From the NCBI RefSeq assembly GCF_009734405.1, contig NZ_CP046453.1, positions 2,728,001-2,792,000 on the forward strand: DNA of 64,000 bases, in the 5' to 3' direction. The translations under genes were made by a program, and so were the position numbers. Below the pieces are notes generated by a model that did no database searches, was not told where the DNA came from, and saw only the letters and a list, made by a program, of their open reading frames with translations. Numbering within the stretch: the first letter of the stretch is position 1; each line of letters begins with the position of its first letter. This DNA is from Corynebacterium comes. Lineage in GTDB: Bacteria > Actinomycetota > Actinomycetes > Mycobacteriales > Mycobacteriaceae. This document shows, piece after piece, positions 54,230 to 62,103 of the stretch.

Positions 54230-55468
54230 TCAATTCAGGGTGGCGGGGACGATGCCCATCGGCGGCGGAACTTCAGTCAGACCCAGTTGAGGTCCGACCC
54301 AGTCAATGGCACGTGCCTGAAAATTGTTGGTGGCGTGGGTCTGGCAGGCCAGCAGGTCCGTCATGTAGCGGCCGAAGGACTCGGTGTTGTAGACGCCTGC
54401 AGCGCCGGCGATCCGGTACAGCTCGGTGCCGTAGCGGGCAGCACGGGCAGGGATGATCGCTGACTGGAAACGGAACTCATTCAGACGCTCAGCGGAGATA
54501 CGAGGTCCGCCCTCCGCCTCGGCGATCAATGCCGCGTAGTTGGAGTACAGGGTGGTCTTGGCCTCGGTGATGAAGGAACGCGCCTCGGCAATCGCCAGGG
54601 TGGCGGCCGGATCCTTCGGGTTCTTACGGCGGCGGACCATGAACTCAACCAGATCATCGGTGAAGCCCTGCAGCGCGCCGAGCGCCGTGGGTGCCTGGGT
54701 GGCGCGGGAGAAGACCTGGAAGAAGGGCAGGCGGTAGAGGAGCCCGTCATTGACAGCCAGTCCCGGCGCGGCGCCCTGGTATACATCGTTCCAGGTCAGG
54801 GTGCGGTACTCGGGGACGAACACATCCTCCAGGATGATGTCGTTGCTGCCTGTGGCGCGCAGTCCGGAGACGTCCCAGTTGTCGATGACCTCGTAGTCCA
54901 TGCGCGGGATAAGGAAGACATGACTACCGGCGGGGCCCGGTGCCGGGGTTGGCTCGCCCTCGATATTTGCGCCCAGCAGGGCCCAGTCACAGTAATCTGT
55001 GCCGGAGGCGAATTTCCAGGTGCCGGAGATCAGATAACCGCCCTCCACCCGGCGCGCCACCTGCGGCATGTAGGGCGAGCTGACAAGAGTGCGGGTGTCC
55101 CTGCCCCAGACCTCCTTCTGCGCGCGGTCGTCGAAAAGCCCCAGGTGGAAGTGGTGGATACTGGTGACACCATGAACCCAGCCGACGGAGGCATCCCCCT
55201 CGGCGAGGATGGTGGTGGCCTCGAAGGACTCGATCGGGGTGGTCTCCAGCCCACCGTGGCGGCTGGGCTGGAGCATCTGGAAGAGTCCCGCCTCCTTGAG
55301 GTCCTCGACAGTTTCGGGCAGCAGTCTGGTGTGCTTCGACTGTTCTGCAGCGCGTTCCTTGAGGACCGGAACAAGCTGACGGGCGCGACAGACGATCTCC
55401 GAGCCGGAGAAATCTCCCTGAATGAACTCCTGGAGGTGGGCGGTGGGCGAGAAGATGGCGGTGCTCAT
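54230..55468 (-). CDS. ACAD-fold flavin-dependent monooxygenase (HsaA/HpaH-like)
   Basis: The 412-aa protein has the acyl-CoA dehydrogenase fold but belongs to the group D flavin monooxygenases: LLPETVEDLKEAGLFQMLQPSRHGG, ASVGWVHGVTSIHHFHLGLF and GTWKFASGTDYCDWALLGA are typical of HsaA, HpaH/C2 and NcnH-like enzymes, and the ACAD catalytic Glu is missing. Its partner reductase follows 7 bp later. It would hydroxylate an aromatic (often ortho to OH) using reduced flavin and O2. The substrate is unknown. Confidence 0.87.
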   Translation of the reverse strand: MSTAIFSPTAHLQEFIQGDFSGSEIVCRARQLVPVLKERAAEQSKHTRLLPETVEDLKEAGLFQMLQPSRHGGLETTPIESFEATTILAEGDASVGWVHGVTSIHHFHLGLFDDRAQKEVWGRDTRTLVSSPYMPQVARRVEGGYLISGTWKFASGTDYCDWALLGANIEGEPTPAPGPAGSHVFLIPRMDYEVIDNWDVSGLRATGSNDIILEDVFVPEYRTLTWNDVYQGAAPGLAVNDGLLYRLPFFQVFSRATQAPTALGALQGFTDDLVEFMVRRRKNPKDPAATLAIAEARSFITEAKTTLYSNYAALIAEAEGGPRISAERLNEFRFQSAIIPARAARYGTELYRIAGAAGVYNTESFGRYMTDLLACQTHATNNFQARAIDWVGPQLGLTEVPPPMGIVPATLN

Positions 55469-55498
55469 GCTTTTGTCCTTTCAACCGGTGTGGATCTG

Positions 55499-57091
55499 CT
55501 AATTCAGGGTGGTGAGATCGATGCTGTCCGCGATGAGTGTCTGGTCCTGCTTGAGGAGGTGCTTGGCCACCTTCCCGGTGGAGGTGAGCGGCAGCTGATC
55601 ACGGAAGACAAGGTAGCGGGGTGCTTTGACGGGGCTGAGGGTGTCGGCGGCGTGGTCTCTGATGTCGATCGCACGGAGGTTCGCGTTCGGGTCGGGAGTC
55701 ACGACCAGCAGCACCTCCTCATCTCCCATGTCGGAGGGGATACCGATGGCGGCGGCCAGGATGACATCCGGGTGTGCGGAGAACTCCCGGTCGAGTTCCG
55801 CGCCGGAGATGTTCTCCCCACGCCGGCGAATGATGTCCTTCCGGCGGGCGACGAAGTGGAACCAGTCGTCCTCATCCCGGCGGACCAGGTCCCCGGTTCG
55901 GAACCATTGCCCGACGAAAGCAGCGTCCGTCTGCTCGACGTCGTGGTAGTACCCGAGCATCACGGTGGGGGTCCTGACCCACAGCTCACCGACCTCTCCG
56001 ACGGCAACGTCCTCCCCGTCCTCGACGATCCGGCATTCGGCCAGCGGTTGCGCGGAACCGGGGTGGGACTGCAGGCGGCCCATGCTGCCTGTGGGCGGTG
56101 CGGAATGGTAGGCGGTGGCCAGGACAGCAGGGATCTCGGTCATGCCGTAGCCACCCACCAGATGTGGCACATCAAAACGTGCGCGGAAGGCGTGGGAGAG
56201 GGATTCACGGATGCCGTAGACCTTGCGCAGAGTGTGATCGGGGTGGAATTCCTCGGCCGGGCGCTTGAGCAGGATTGCGCCGATGGCTTCGATCATGTTG
56301 GTCTGGGTGATCTGCTGCTCCTCGACGAGCGACCAGAACCGCGAAGCAGAGAATTTCGGCTCGATGACCAGCGTGGCGCCGGCGCTCAACGCCCCGGTCA
56401 GGGAGTAGAAGACGGCGTTGATGTGGAAGAGGGGGAGCATGACCAGGCAGCGGTCGGTGGGTTGGAGCCGGACACGGGCGACGAAACCTTCGCCGGCGAG
56501 CAGCAGCGTCCTCTGGGTGTGCAGCACCGCCTTGGGGTATCCGGTGGTTCCCGAGGTGAAGATGATGATGCAGCTGTCGTCGGGAAGACTCCTGTCTTCG
56601 GTGACCGGGGTCGCCGCCAGCAGTTCTTCTCCGAGGGGGTGGAGGATGCCTGACCCGGGGCTGGCGGCCGCGGCGAGTTCGGCGCGATCCACGGAGTGCA
56701 GCACGACCGTCGGATCAGCCAGCTCAATCATGTAGGACAGTTCCGGCGCGGTGAGGTCGGGATTCATGGGCACAAATATCGCACCTAGGCGGGCAGAGGC
56801 CAGCAGGACCAGCACGTGCCATCCGCTGTTCGGGGCGATCAGTGCCACCCGGTGGCCGCGCCGCACCCCGGATTCCCGGAGGTGGCCGGCGAGCAGGGCA
56901 GCCTCGTCGAGGCACTCCCCCCAGGTCCACTGCCGCTGCTGGTCAACGATCATGGTGCGGCCGGGGGCCATTGCGGCACGGCTGGCAACGAGGGCGTTCA
57001 CGGTCAGGGTATGCCGGGGGTAGGAGGTGAGCACCTCTTCCGGGCTGAACTCATCCAGCTGCTCGGGTGCCAGGATACCGGTCTTCGTCAC
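55499..57091 (-). CDS. AMP-forming acyl-CoA synthetase
   Basis: A 530-aa ANL-superfamily ligase starting at GTG 57091, which overlaps the preceding stop (GTGA); the long frame before it is a shadow. The AMP motif IIIFTSGTTGYPKAV, YGMTE, the GELWVRTPTVMLGYY block, WFRTGDLVRRDEDDWFHFVARRKDIIRRRGENIS hinge and the catalytic Lys in PLTSTGKVAKHLL are intact. It activates a carboxylic acid as its CoA ester with ATP. Together with two CoA-transferases and a citrate synthase-like lyase, it indicates CoA-bound intermediates in this pathway. Confidence 0.9.
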   Translation of the reverse strand: MTKTGILAPEQLDEFSPEEVLTSYPRHTLTVNALVASRAAMAPGRTMIVDQQRQWTWGECLDEAALLAGHLRESGVRRGHRVALIAPNSGWHVLVLLASARLGAIFVPMNPDLTAPELSYMIELADPTVVLHSVDRAELAAAASPGSGILHPLGEELLAATPVTEDRSLPDDSCIIIFTSGTTGYPKAVLHTQRTLLLAGEGFVARVRLQPTDRCLVMLPLFHINAVFYSLTGALSAGATLVIEPKFSASRFWSLVEEQQITQTNMIEAIGAILLKRPAEEFHPDHTLRKVYGIRESLSHAFRARFDVPHLVGGYGMTEIPAVLATAYHSAPPTGSMGRLQSHPGSAQPLAECRIVEDGEDVAVGEVGELWVRTPTVMLGYYHDVEQTDAAFVGQWFRTGDLVRRDEDDWFHFVARRKDIIRRRGENISGAELDREFSAHPDVILAAAIGIPSDMGDEEVLLVVTPDPNANLRAIDIRDHAADTLSPVKAPRYLVFRDQLPLTSTGKVAKHLLKQDQTLIADSIDLTTLN

Positions 57092-57870
57092 AGTTCCTCC
57101 CCGGAATAGGGGATGTTCTCGCGGACCAGCTTCCAGATGGTCTGGGCCATGGGGTCCCGCTCCTCCTCGACAAGATGGGAGACCAGACCACCGGCGCGGG
57201 AGACAGTCGCCAGGGCGCGGCTGGCGCTCAACGGGATGTCGATCTCCAGGAAAAGGGCACCGATGAGGCCGGTCGCGTTGACCGGCAGCGGCCTGCCACG
57301 ATGCTTTTCGACGGCCGCTTCCAGGGCGAGGAGGCGTCGTAGGTGCGGACCGTCGATGTTCTGCTCCCTGGCGATCTCCAGCAGGCGCTGCGCCCGCGGA
57401 TCCACCGGCTTGTGCACACGGTGGCCGAAACCGGGCAGCGGCTTCCCATTGTCGAGGTGGTCGGCGGCGGTGGCGGCGGCCCACTCCTCGACCGGCTGAT
57501 CGCTGGCCGCAGCGTCGAGAAGTAGTGCGGCGCAGCCCTCCATGGTGCCGGCGTACTTCGGACCGACGGAGAGAAGACCGGCGGCCAGGGCCGCCTGGGA
57601 TTCGTCGGGTACCGACGCCGCAGTGAGCCGGGTGATGATCGAGGTCAGGGTCCAGCCATGCTCCATCAGGGAGACCAGACAGCCGTCCAGCACAGTCTGC
57701 TCGGCGATGTCCGGGAAGCGGCCGGTGGCGAAGAAATAGATCATTTCCGTGAAGGATCGCTTGCCCATCAGGTCCTGGCAGAGATCATGGCCGGCGATCG
57801 TGATGGAGGAGGCGTCTGACTTGGCGATCCGGGTGACTGGACCGGTGGTGGCGTTGAGGGTGGTGGTCAT
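57088..57870 (-). CDS. Short citrate synthase-like protein (citryl-CoA lyase type)
   Basis: At 260 aa it is far shorter than citrate synthase (~430) but has its core: DGCLVSLMEHG, then GFGHRVHKPVDPRAQRLLEI, the motif around the second catalytic His. The first His region (usual LHGGA) reads GPKYAGTMEG, without His, and the usual catalytic Asp motif is not recognisable. Such short forms are annotated citryl-CoA lyase. It probably cleaves a 3-hydroxy-3-carboxyacyl-CoA into acetyl-CoA and a 2-oxo acid. It overlaps both neighbours by 3-4 bp (ATGA/GTGA). Confidence 0.82.
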   Translation of the reverse strand: MTTTLNATTGPVTRIAKSDASSITIAGHDLCQDLMGKRSFTEMIYFFATGRFPDIAEQTVLDGCLVSLMEHGWTLTSIITRLTAASVPDESQAALAAGLLSVGPKYAGTMEGCAALLLDAAASDQPVEEWAAATAADHLDNGKPLPGFGHRVHKPVDPRAQRLLEIAREQNIDGPHLRRLLALEAAVEKHRGRPLPVNATGLIGALFLEIDIPLSASRALATVSRAGGLVSHLVEEERDPMAQTIWKLVRENIPYSGEEL

Positions 57871-59063
57871 GAGAGAACTCCTTCGGAGTGGAGAGCGGTG
57901 ACCAGGGCGGCTTCGGCGATGTACTGGTGGGCACCGAGAGCGGGTGCCTCTTCGCTGGTCCGGCAGACCTCGCCATCGATGGACAGCGGCAGGCGGACCA
58001 TCCGCATGTCGGACCGCTCACTGTCGAGGAACATCCCCATTGCCCTGACCTGCGGGTTCTCCGCAACATCGGCGATGGAGTGGATCGGGGCGCAGGGAAC
58101 GCCCGCGGCCTGGAGGATGTCGTCCCACTCCTGCATGTTCCTTGTGGCGATGACCTCGGAGAGCAAAGGGTTCAGAACGTCACGGTTGGTCGTGCGGTCG
58201 TTGTTGGTGGCGAAACGCGGATCCTCCAGCCATTCCGAACGGCCGATGGCATGGGCCAGTTTGGTGAAGAGCCGGTCGTTTCCGGCGGTGATGACGATGG
58301 GTCCGTCGCTGGCGTTGTAGGCGCCGTAGGGGGTCAAGGAGTTGTGGCCTGTACCCACCCGCGGCGGGGTCTCACCGGAGGCCCCGAAGTCGGCGGAGTG
58401 CCGCGCGGACCAGTTCACAGCCGTTTCCAACAGGGACGTGTTGACTGTGGCACCCTGACCGGTCAGCTGACGGGTGAAGAGGGCGGTGAGCACGCCGATC
58501 ACCGACCACATGCCCGTTCCCAGATCCACCACCGAGGGTCCGACCCTGGATGGTGGCCCAGAGGGGTCGCCATTGATGGCGACCATGCCACAGAAGGCCT
58601 GGAGCAGAGGCTCGTAGCCGGGGCGGTACTTCATCGGACCTACGTGCCCGAAGGCGGACATCCCGGAATAGATCAGGGCGGGGTTGACCTCGCGCAGGGT
58701 TTCGGAGTCGACACGCAGCTTGTACTCGACACCCGGGCGCAGATTGTGGATGAACACGTCCGCAGAGCGGATCAGCTGCAGGAAAGCCTCGTAGTCCTCC
58801 GGCTGATCCAGTGCCAGTTCGACCGACTTCTTGTTGCGGTTGACCAGGTGGAAGCTGACGCCCAGGTCGTTGATGAAGGGCGGCCCCCAGGTACGGGCAT
58901 CGTCGCCACCGGGCTTCTCGACCTTGATGACCTCGGCACCGAGATCCGCGAGGATGCTGGAGGCGTAAGGTGCCGCGAGGTTCTGTCCCATCTCAATGAC
59001 GGTGACGCCGGCGAGCTGACCGAGCGAGTTCAGTTGGGCGTTGGGCTGGTTGTTGAAGTTCAT
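57867..59063 (-). CDS. Family III (CaiB/BaiF) CoA-transferase
   Basis: The 398-aa protein starts at ATG 59063 (MNFNNQPNAQL) and has the family III pattern: GVTVIEMGQNLAAPYASSILADLGAEVIKVEKPGGDDAR, NRNKKSVELALD, NLRPGVEYKL, and CAPIHSIADVAENPQVRAMGMF near the end. The position of the catalytic Asp (usually ...YDxxxQ) reads GYEPLLQAFCGM, with Glu; this may shift activity or reflect another subclass. It would move CoA between an acyl-CoA donor and a pathway acid. It overlaps the citrate synthase-like gene by 4 bp. Confidence 0.87.
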   Translation of the reverse strand: MNFNNQPNAQLNSLGQLAGVTVIEMGQNLAAPYASSILADLGAEVIKVEKPGGDDARTWGPPFINDLGVSFHLVNRNKKSVELALDQPEDYEAFLQLIRSADVFIHNLRPGVEYKLRVDSETLREVNPALIYSGMSAFGHVGPMKYRPGYEPLLQAFCGMVAINGDPSGPPSRVGPSVVDLGTGMWSVIGVLTALFTRQLTGQGATVNTSLLETAVNWSARHSADFGASGETPPRVGTGHNSLTPYGAYNASDGPIVITAGNDRLFTKLAHAIGRSEWLEDPRFATNNDRTTNRDVLNPLLSEVIATRNMQEWDDILQAAGVPCAPIHSIADVAENPQVRAMGMFLDSERSDMRMVRLPLSIDGEVCRTSEEAPALGAHQYIAEAALVTALHSEGVLS

Positions 59064-59136
59064 GGTCGCTTCCTTTGGTGGCGGTGATGAAGGGGAACTG
59101 CCTGCCCGGGGCCGGGTGGTCCCGGGCCGACAGGGG

Positions 59137-59541
59137 CTAGTCCTGGTTGAGGGTCCGGGCAACGTCGTCGGGCCAGGGGATGGACTTCCCGGTTTCACGG
59201 TCGGTGAGAACCAGCACGGCGCTGGACTTCGCCGAGAGGTGCTCTCCGTTGAACATCTCCTGGCTCAGACCGATGGAGGAGCGGCCCACCCTGGCCACTC
59301 GGGTGACGGTGTCGAGGATGGCGGGGAAGTGGACCTGCCGGGTGAAGTCGACTTCGACACGGACGAGGGCGATCAGGGCGTCCTCTCCGACGATCGGGCG
59401 GATCACATCAGAGAGGTATTTGAATCGGGCGTCCGCGAAGATCTCGTAGAACGCGGTATTGCCCACATGCTTCTGAAAGTCCAGGTCGGTGACCCGGATT
59501 TCGGTGGAGGTGGTGGCTTCAAGCTTGGTTGCGATGGTCAT
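59137..59541 (-). CDS. Hotdog-fold acyl-CoA thioesterase (4HBT type)
   Basis: The 134-aa protein has the 4-hydroxybenzoyl-CoA thioesterase pattern TDLDFQKHVGNTAFYEIFADARFKYL, with the catalytic Asp in TDLD and the VEVDFTRQVHFPAIL strand. It would release a free acid from a CoA ester. It overlaps the enoyl-CoA hydratase gene by 4 bp and precedes the CoA-transferase by 73 bp. Confidence 0.88.
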   Translation of the reverse strand: MTIATKLEATTSTEIRVTDLDFQKHVGNTAFYEIFADARFKYLSDVIRPIVGEDALIALVRVEVDFTRQVHFPAILDTVTRVARVGRSSIGLSQEMFNGEHLSAKSSAVLVLTDRETGKSIPWPDDVARTLNQD

Positions 59542-60314
59542 GCCGACACCTCCAGGCCTTTGACGGAGGAGCGGTAGGAACCGAGGGCCTCGGAGCGGTA
59601 GGAACGCATCCGCTCATTGGCGCGACGGCCCGCGAGCAGCCCCTCTGCCAGCGGCTGATCTGCGACCTCCATGTAGAGGCTCTTGGTGGCCTGGATGGCC
59701 TTGGCCGATCGCTGGGTGATCCTCTCCGCGAGTTCAAGGGCGTCCACGAAGGGGTCCTCTCCGTCAGCTACCCGGGTGATCAGGCCGATTCGGGCGGCCT
59801 CCTCGGCGTCGAGAAGCTTTCCGGTCAGGACCAGTTCCAGGCCCGCCTTGCGGCCGATCTGCTTGCTGAGGTTCGCCATGACCACAGCTGCGACGAGGCC
59901 GTGCTTGATCTCCGGATAGCCCATCCTGACGTCCGGACCGGCGATGGTGATGTCGCAGGCGGCGGCCAGACCGCAGCCGCCACCCACCGCGTAGCCCTGC
60001 ACGGCAGCGATGATCGGCTTGTGCAGTTCAGAGATGGTCTTGTGCAGGTTATAGGTCAATCCGGCCCGGTATTCGACCCGCTCGGTCTGGTCCGGGGTCA
60101 GCTCCTCGAACTCGCCGACGTCGGCGCCTGTGCAGAATGCCCGACCGTTGCCACGGACGACGATCACCTCCGTCTCTTCACTGGTGGCGGCATCCTGGAG
60201 GGCAGCGATCATCAGCTCATAGGTTTCACTGTCCATTGCGTTGAGTTTCTCGGGACGGTTCAGGGTGAGAACGGTCACCTTGTCGAGCTGTTCGACTAGG
60301 AGCTTGGCAGTCAT
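59538..60314 (-). CDS. Enoyl-CoA hydratase/isomerase (crotonase family)
   Basis: A 258-aa crotonase: VLTLNRPEKLNAMDSETYELM, oxyanion strands FCTGADVGEF and GYAVGGGCGLAAACDI. The block that in hydratases reads PEIKLGxxPGxGGTQRL is PEIKHGLVAAVVMANLSKQIG here; one catalytic Glu (PEIK) is kept, but the glycine-rich loop is not, so it may be an isomerase, hydrolase or a hydratase with an unusual substrate. No signal or fusion. It is the third gene of the operon. Confidence 0.87.
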   Translation of the reverse strand: MTAKLLVEQLDKVTVLTLNRPEKLNAMDSETYELMIAALQDAATSEETEVIVVRGNGRAFCTGADVGEFEELTPDQTERVEYRAGLTYNLHKTISELHKPIIAAVQGYAVGGGCGLAAACDITIAGPDVRMGYPEIKHGLVAAVVMANLSKQIGRKAGLELVLTGKLLDAEEAARIGLITRVADGEDPFVDALELAERITQRSAKAIQATKSLYMEVADQPLAEGLLAGRRANERMRSYRSEALGSYRSSVKGLEVSA

Positions 60315-60343
60315 TTTCTTTCCTCTTGTCTGTTGGGGGAGTG

Positions 60344-60847
60344 TCAGAAGTCGGCGGTGAAGAAGAAGGTTTCCCGCGGCCCCTGCAGGTGGATATCGAA
60401 GTGGAAGTGCTTTTCGTCGCCACCCGGCTGGGCGATGATCCGGTTTCGCTCTTCCTCGGGGAGCAGATTAAGGAGAGGATCCCGGTCATTGGCGGCCAGC
60501 TGATCTGGGAAGTACATCTTGGTCACCAGAGGCATCGCCAGACCACGCATGACAATGCGGATGTCGAAGTGCGGGGCCAGCTTCTCTGCACCGCCGACCT
60601 CCATCTGGCGGGGACGACGCATCACGGTCCGGAATTTTCCGTCCAGGGTGCGGACCCTGGCGGACTGCTCGGCAGACCAGAGTTCGACGAACGCCCCGTA
60701 ACCGAGGTCCTGACCATTACCATCGAAGATCTTTCCCTCGATGACGACCGCGTCGGGCTCATCCTCCCGGGCGGAGGAGACGACTTCGCTGGGGGTCATT
60801 GCGAAGCCGAAGAGCGGACCGCAGGTCTGGGCTGGAGTGATGATCAT
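60344..60847 (-). CDS. pcaG: Protocatechuate 3,4-dioxygenase alpha-like subunit
   Basis: The 167-aa subunit has PcaG features: PAQTCGPLFGFAM near the N-terminus, APHFDIRIVMRGLAMPLVTKMYFPD, and FHFDIHLQGPRETFFFTADF at the end. It is shorter than classical PcaG (about 200 aa). PcaG lacks iron but lines the active site with PcaH. Its start overlaps the pcaH stop. Divergence from classical PcaG suggests a substrate other than protocatechuate itself is possible. Confidence 0.85.
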   Translation of the reverse strand: MIITPAQTCGPLFGFAMTPSEVVSSAREDEPDAVVIEGKIFDGNGQDLGYGAFVELWSAEQSARVRTLDGKFRTVMRRPRQMEVGGAEKLAPHFDIRIVMRGLAMPLVTKMYFPDQLAANDRDPLLNLLPEEERNRIIAQPGGDEKHFHFDIHLQGPRETFFFTADF

Positions 60848-61668
60848 GCTTCGCTCCTCGGCTCAAAGGGGGTGGCGCTGGATCCACGGAGAACGATGTC
60901 GAATCGGTAGGCCAGCAGAGAGGGATTGCGGGGGAGCAGGGCGTTGGGATCCGTACGTACCGGGGGAGGCACCATTACGCCGGAACCGTCCAGAGTGGAG
61001 AAGTGTCGGGGCGGGCCCAGGGTCTCGGAGACGGATTCGTCCATGTCGAGCTTGGCGATCAACCTGTCCTGGCCACGGCGGTCGGGGATCGCATTGATCA
61101 TCCGGTCATAGGCGATCAACGGGTCGCCCTCGAAGTAGAGCTGCGTAACCAGGCGGTGGCCGATCTCACGGCCCCAGACGCTGAGGTGGATGTGAGCGGC
61201 CCGCCACACACGGTTGCCGTCCTTGAACTGCGCCGGGTAGGCGCCGGGCTGGATGGTGATGAAGTGGTAGTTGCCCAGGTCATCGGTGAGGCAGCGGCCG
61301 GATCCCCAGAAGTTGGGATCCAGTGCGAAACCGGAATGGTCCTGGGAGTCACGGTAACCGCCGGCGGAATTGGCCTGCCAGACCTCCACCAGGGCGTTAC
61401 GGACCGGGTGACCGTTGCTGTCCGTGACCCTGCCGAAGACCTTGATTCGGGTCCCGATCGGATCTGAGACGCCATGGGAGGTGAGGTCATGATCCAGGGG
61501 TCTGGTGCGGTCAATACCGAACACCGGACCCTCGAGGGTGTGGAACCAGTCCGGGGACAGGTGAAGTGGGGCCTGGACCGGCACCCGGAGGGTGCTCACC
61601 GCAGAGTTCGAATCAGCCAACGGCGGATCCAGAATCTCAGCTCTCTGGGTTTTCTGTGCGATCGTCAT
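60844..61668 (-). CDS. pcaH: Protocatechuate 3,4-dioxygenase beta-like subunit (intradiol)
   Basis: The 274-aa subunit begins at MTIAQKTQRA (61668). The four iron ligands of the intradiol family can be placed: Tyr in NSAGGYRD, Tyr in QPGAYP, and the two His of WRAAHIHLSV. LDPNFWGSGRCLTDDLGNYHF and LVTQLYFEGDPLIAYD are typical. Compared with PcaH, about 30 extra residues are inserted before the final YRFDIVLRG strand. It would cleave a catechol ring between the hydroxyls with O2 to a muconate. It is first in the operon, downstream of the IclR-type palindrome. Confidence 0.87.
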   Translation of the reverse strand: MTIAQKTQRAEILDPPLADSNSAVSTLRVPVQAPLHLSPDWFHTLEGPVFGIDRTRPLDHDLTSHGVSDPIGTRIKVFGRVTDSNGHPVRNALVEVWQANSAGGYRDSQDHSGFALDPNFWGSGRCLTDDLGNYHFITIQPGAYPAQFKDGNRVWRAAHIHLSVWGREIGHRLVTQLYFEGDPLIAYDRMINAIPDRRGQDRLIAKLDMDESVSETLGPPRHFSTLDGSGVMVPPPVRTDPNALLPRNPSLLAYRFDIVLRGSSATPFEPRSEA

Positions 61669-61795
61669 CTCTTTCCTTCCCGGCCTTGGGCTGCTGCCTG
61701 CGCAGTGCGCCCCCGGAGTTGTCGTCGGATGTGCCTGGGACATTCGAGCCAGTCACAACTTTCATGAGGTGTGATGCGAACGACACTATCCGACC

Positions 61796-61823
61796 ACTGA
61801 GTGGACCGCAAGGTCCACTCAGT
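61796..61823. promoter_or_regulatory. IclR operator C, perfect 28-bp palindrome
   Basis: Arms ACTGAGTGGACC and GGTCCACTCAGT (61796-61807, 61812-61823) are perfect around GCAA. It would cover the -35 region of a minus-strand promoter whose -10 is near 61784-61789, about 120 bp upstream of pcaH, so it is a likely operator for the ten-gene operon. Confidence 0.8.
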
Positions 61824-61978
61824 AGAAATTTTGGACTTGCCGGCGCAGTGGGGCCCCTTGTCCGCAACACGGGCAGGCCGGTGCGAGAAAAGGTTCCCTT
61901 CGGCAGAAAAGTTTCCCGAAAGCCTAGCCAACTCACAATGTTGCCCCTATAGTGATCCACACAACACTGATCCGCTGA

Positions 61979-61996
61979 GTGGACCTTAAGGACCAT
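61979..61996. promoter_or_regulatory. Candidate IclR operator D
   Basis: GTGGACC-TTAA-GGACCAT, preceded by CTGA, matches operator C with two changes in the right arm. It lies 107 bp before the IclR gene start, just upstream of a TAGACT box, and probably controls the regulator gene. The rest of 61669-62103 holds no gene I can support. Confidence 0.7.
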
Positions 61997-62103
61997 AGGA
62001 TGGAACAGGATAGACTGGGGCAGAAACTGGAGAACACTGGCATTTTCCCAAGTCCCTCCAGTTAAGAACCAGGAATCCGCGTACAGACACAGAAGGAGGA
62101 GCC

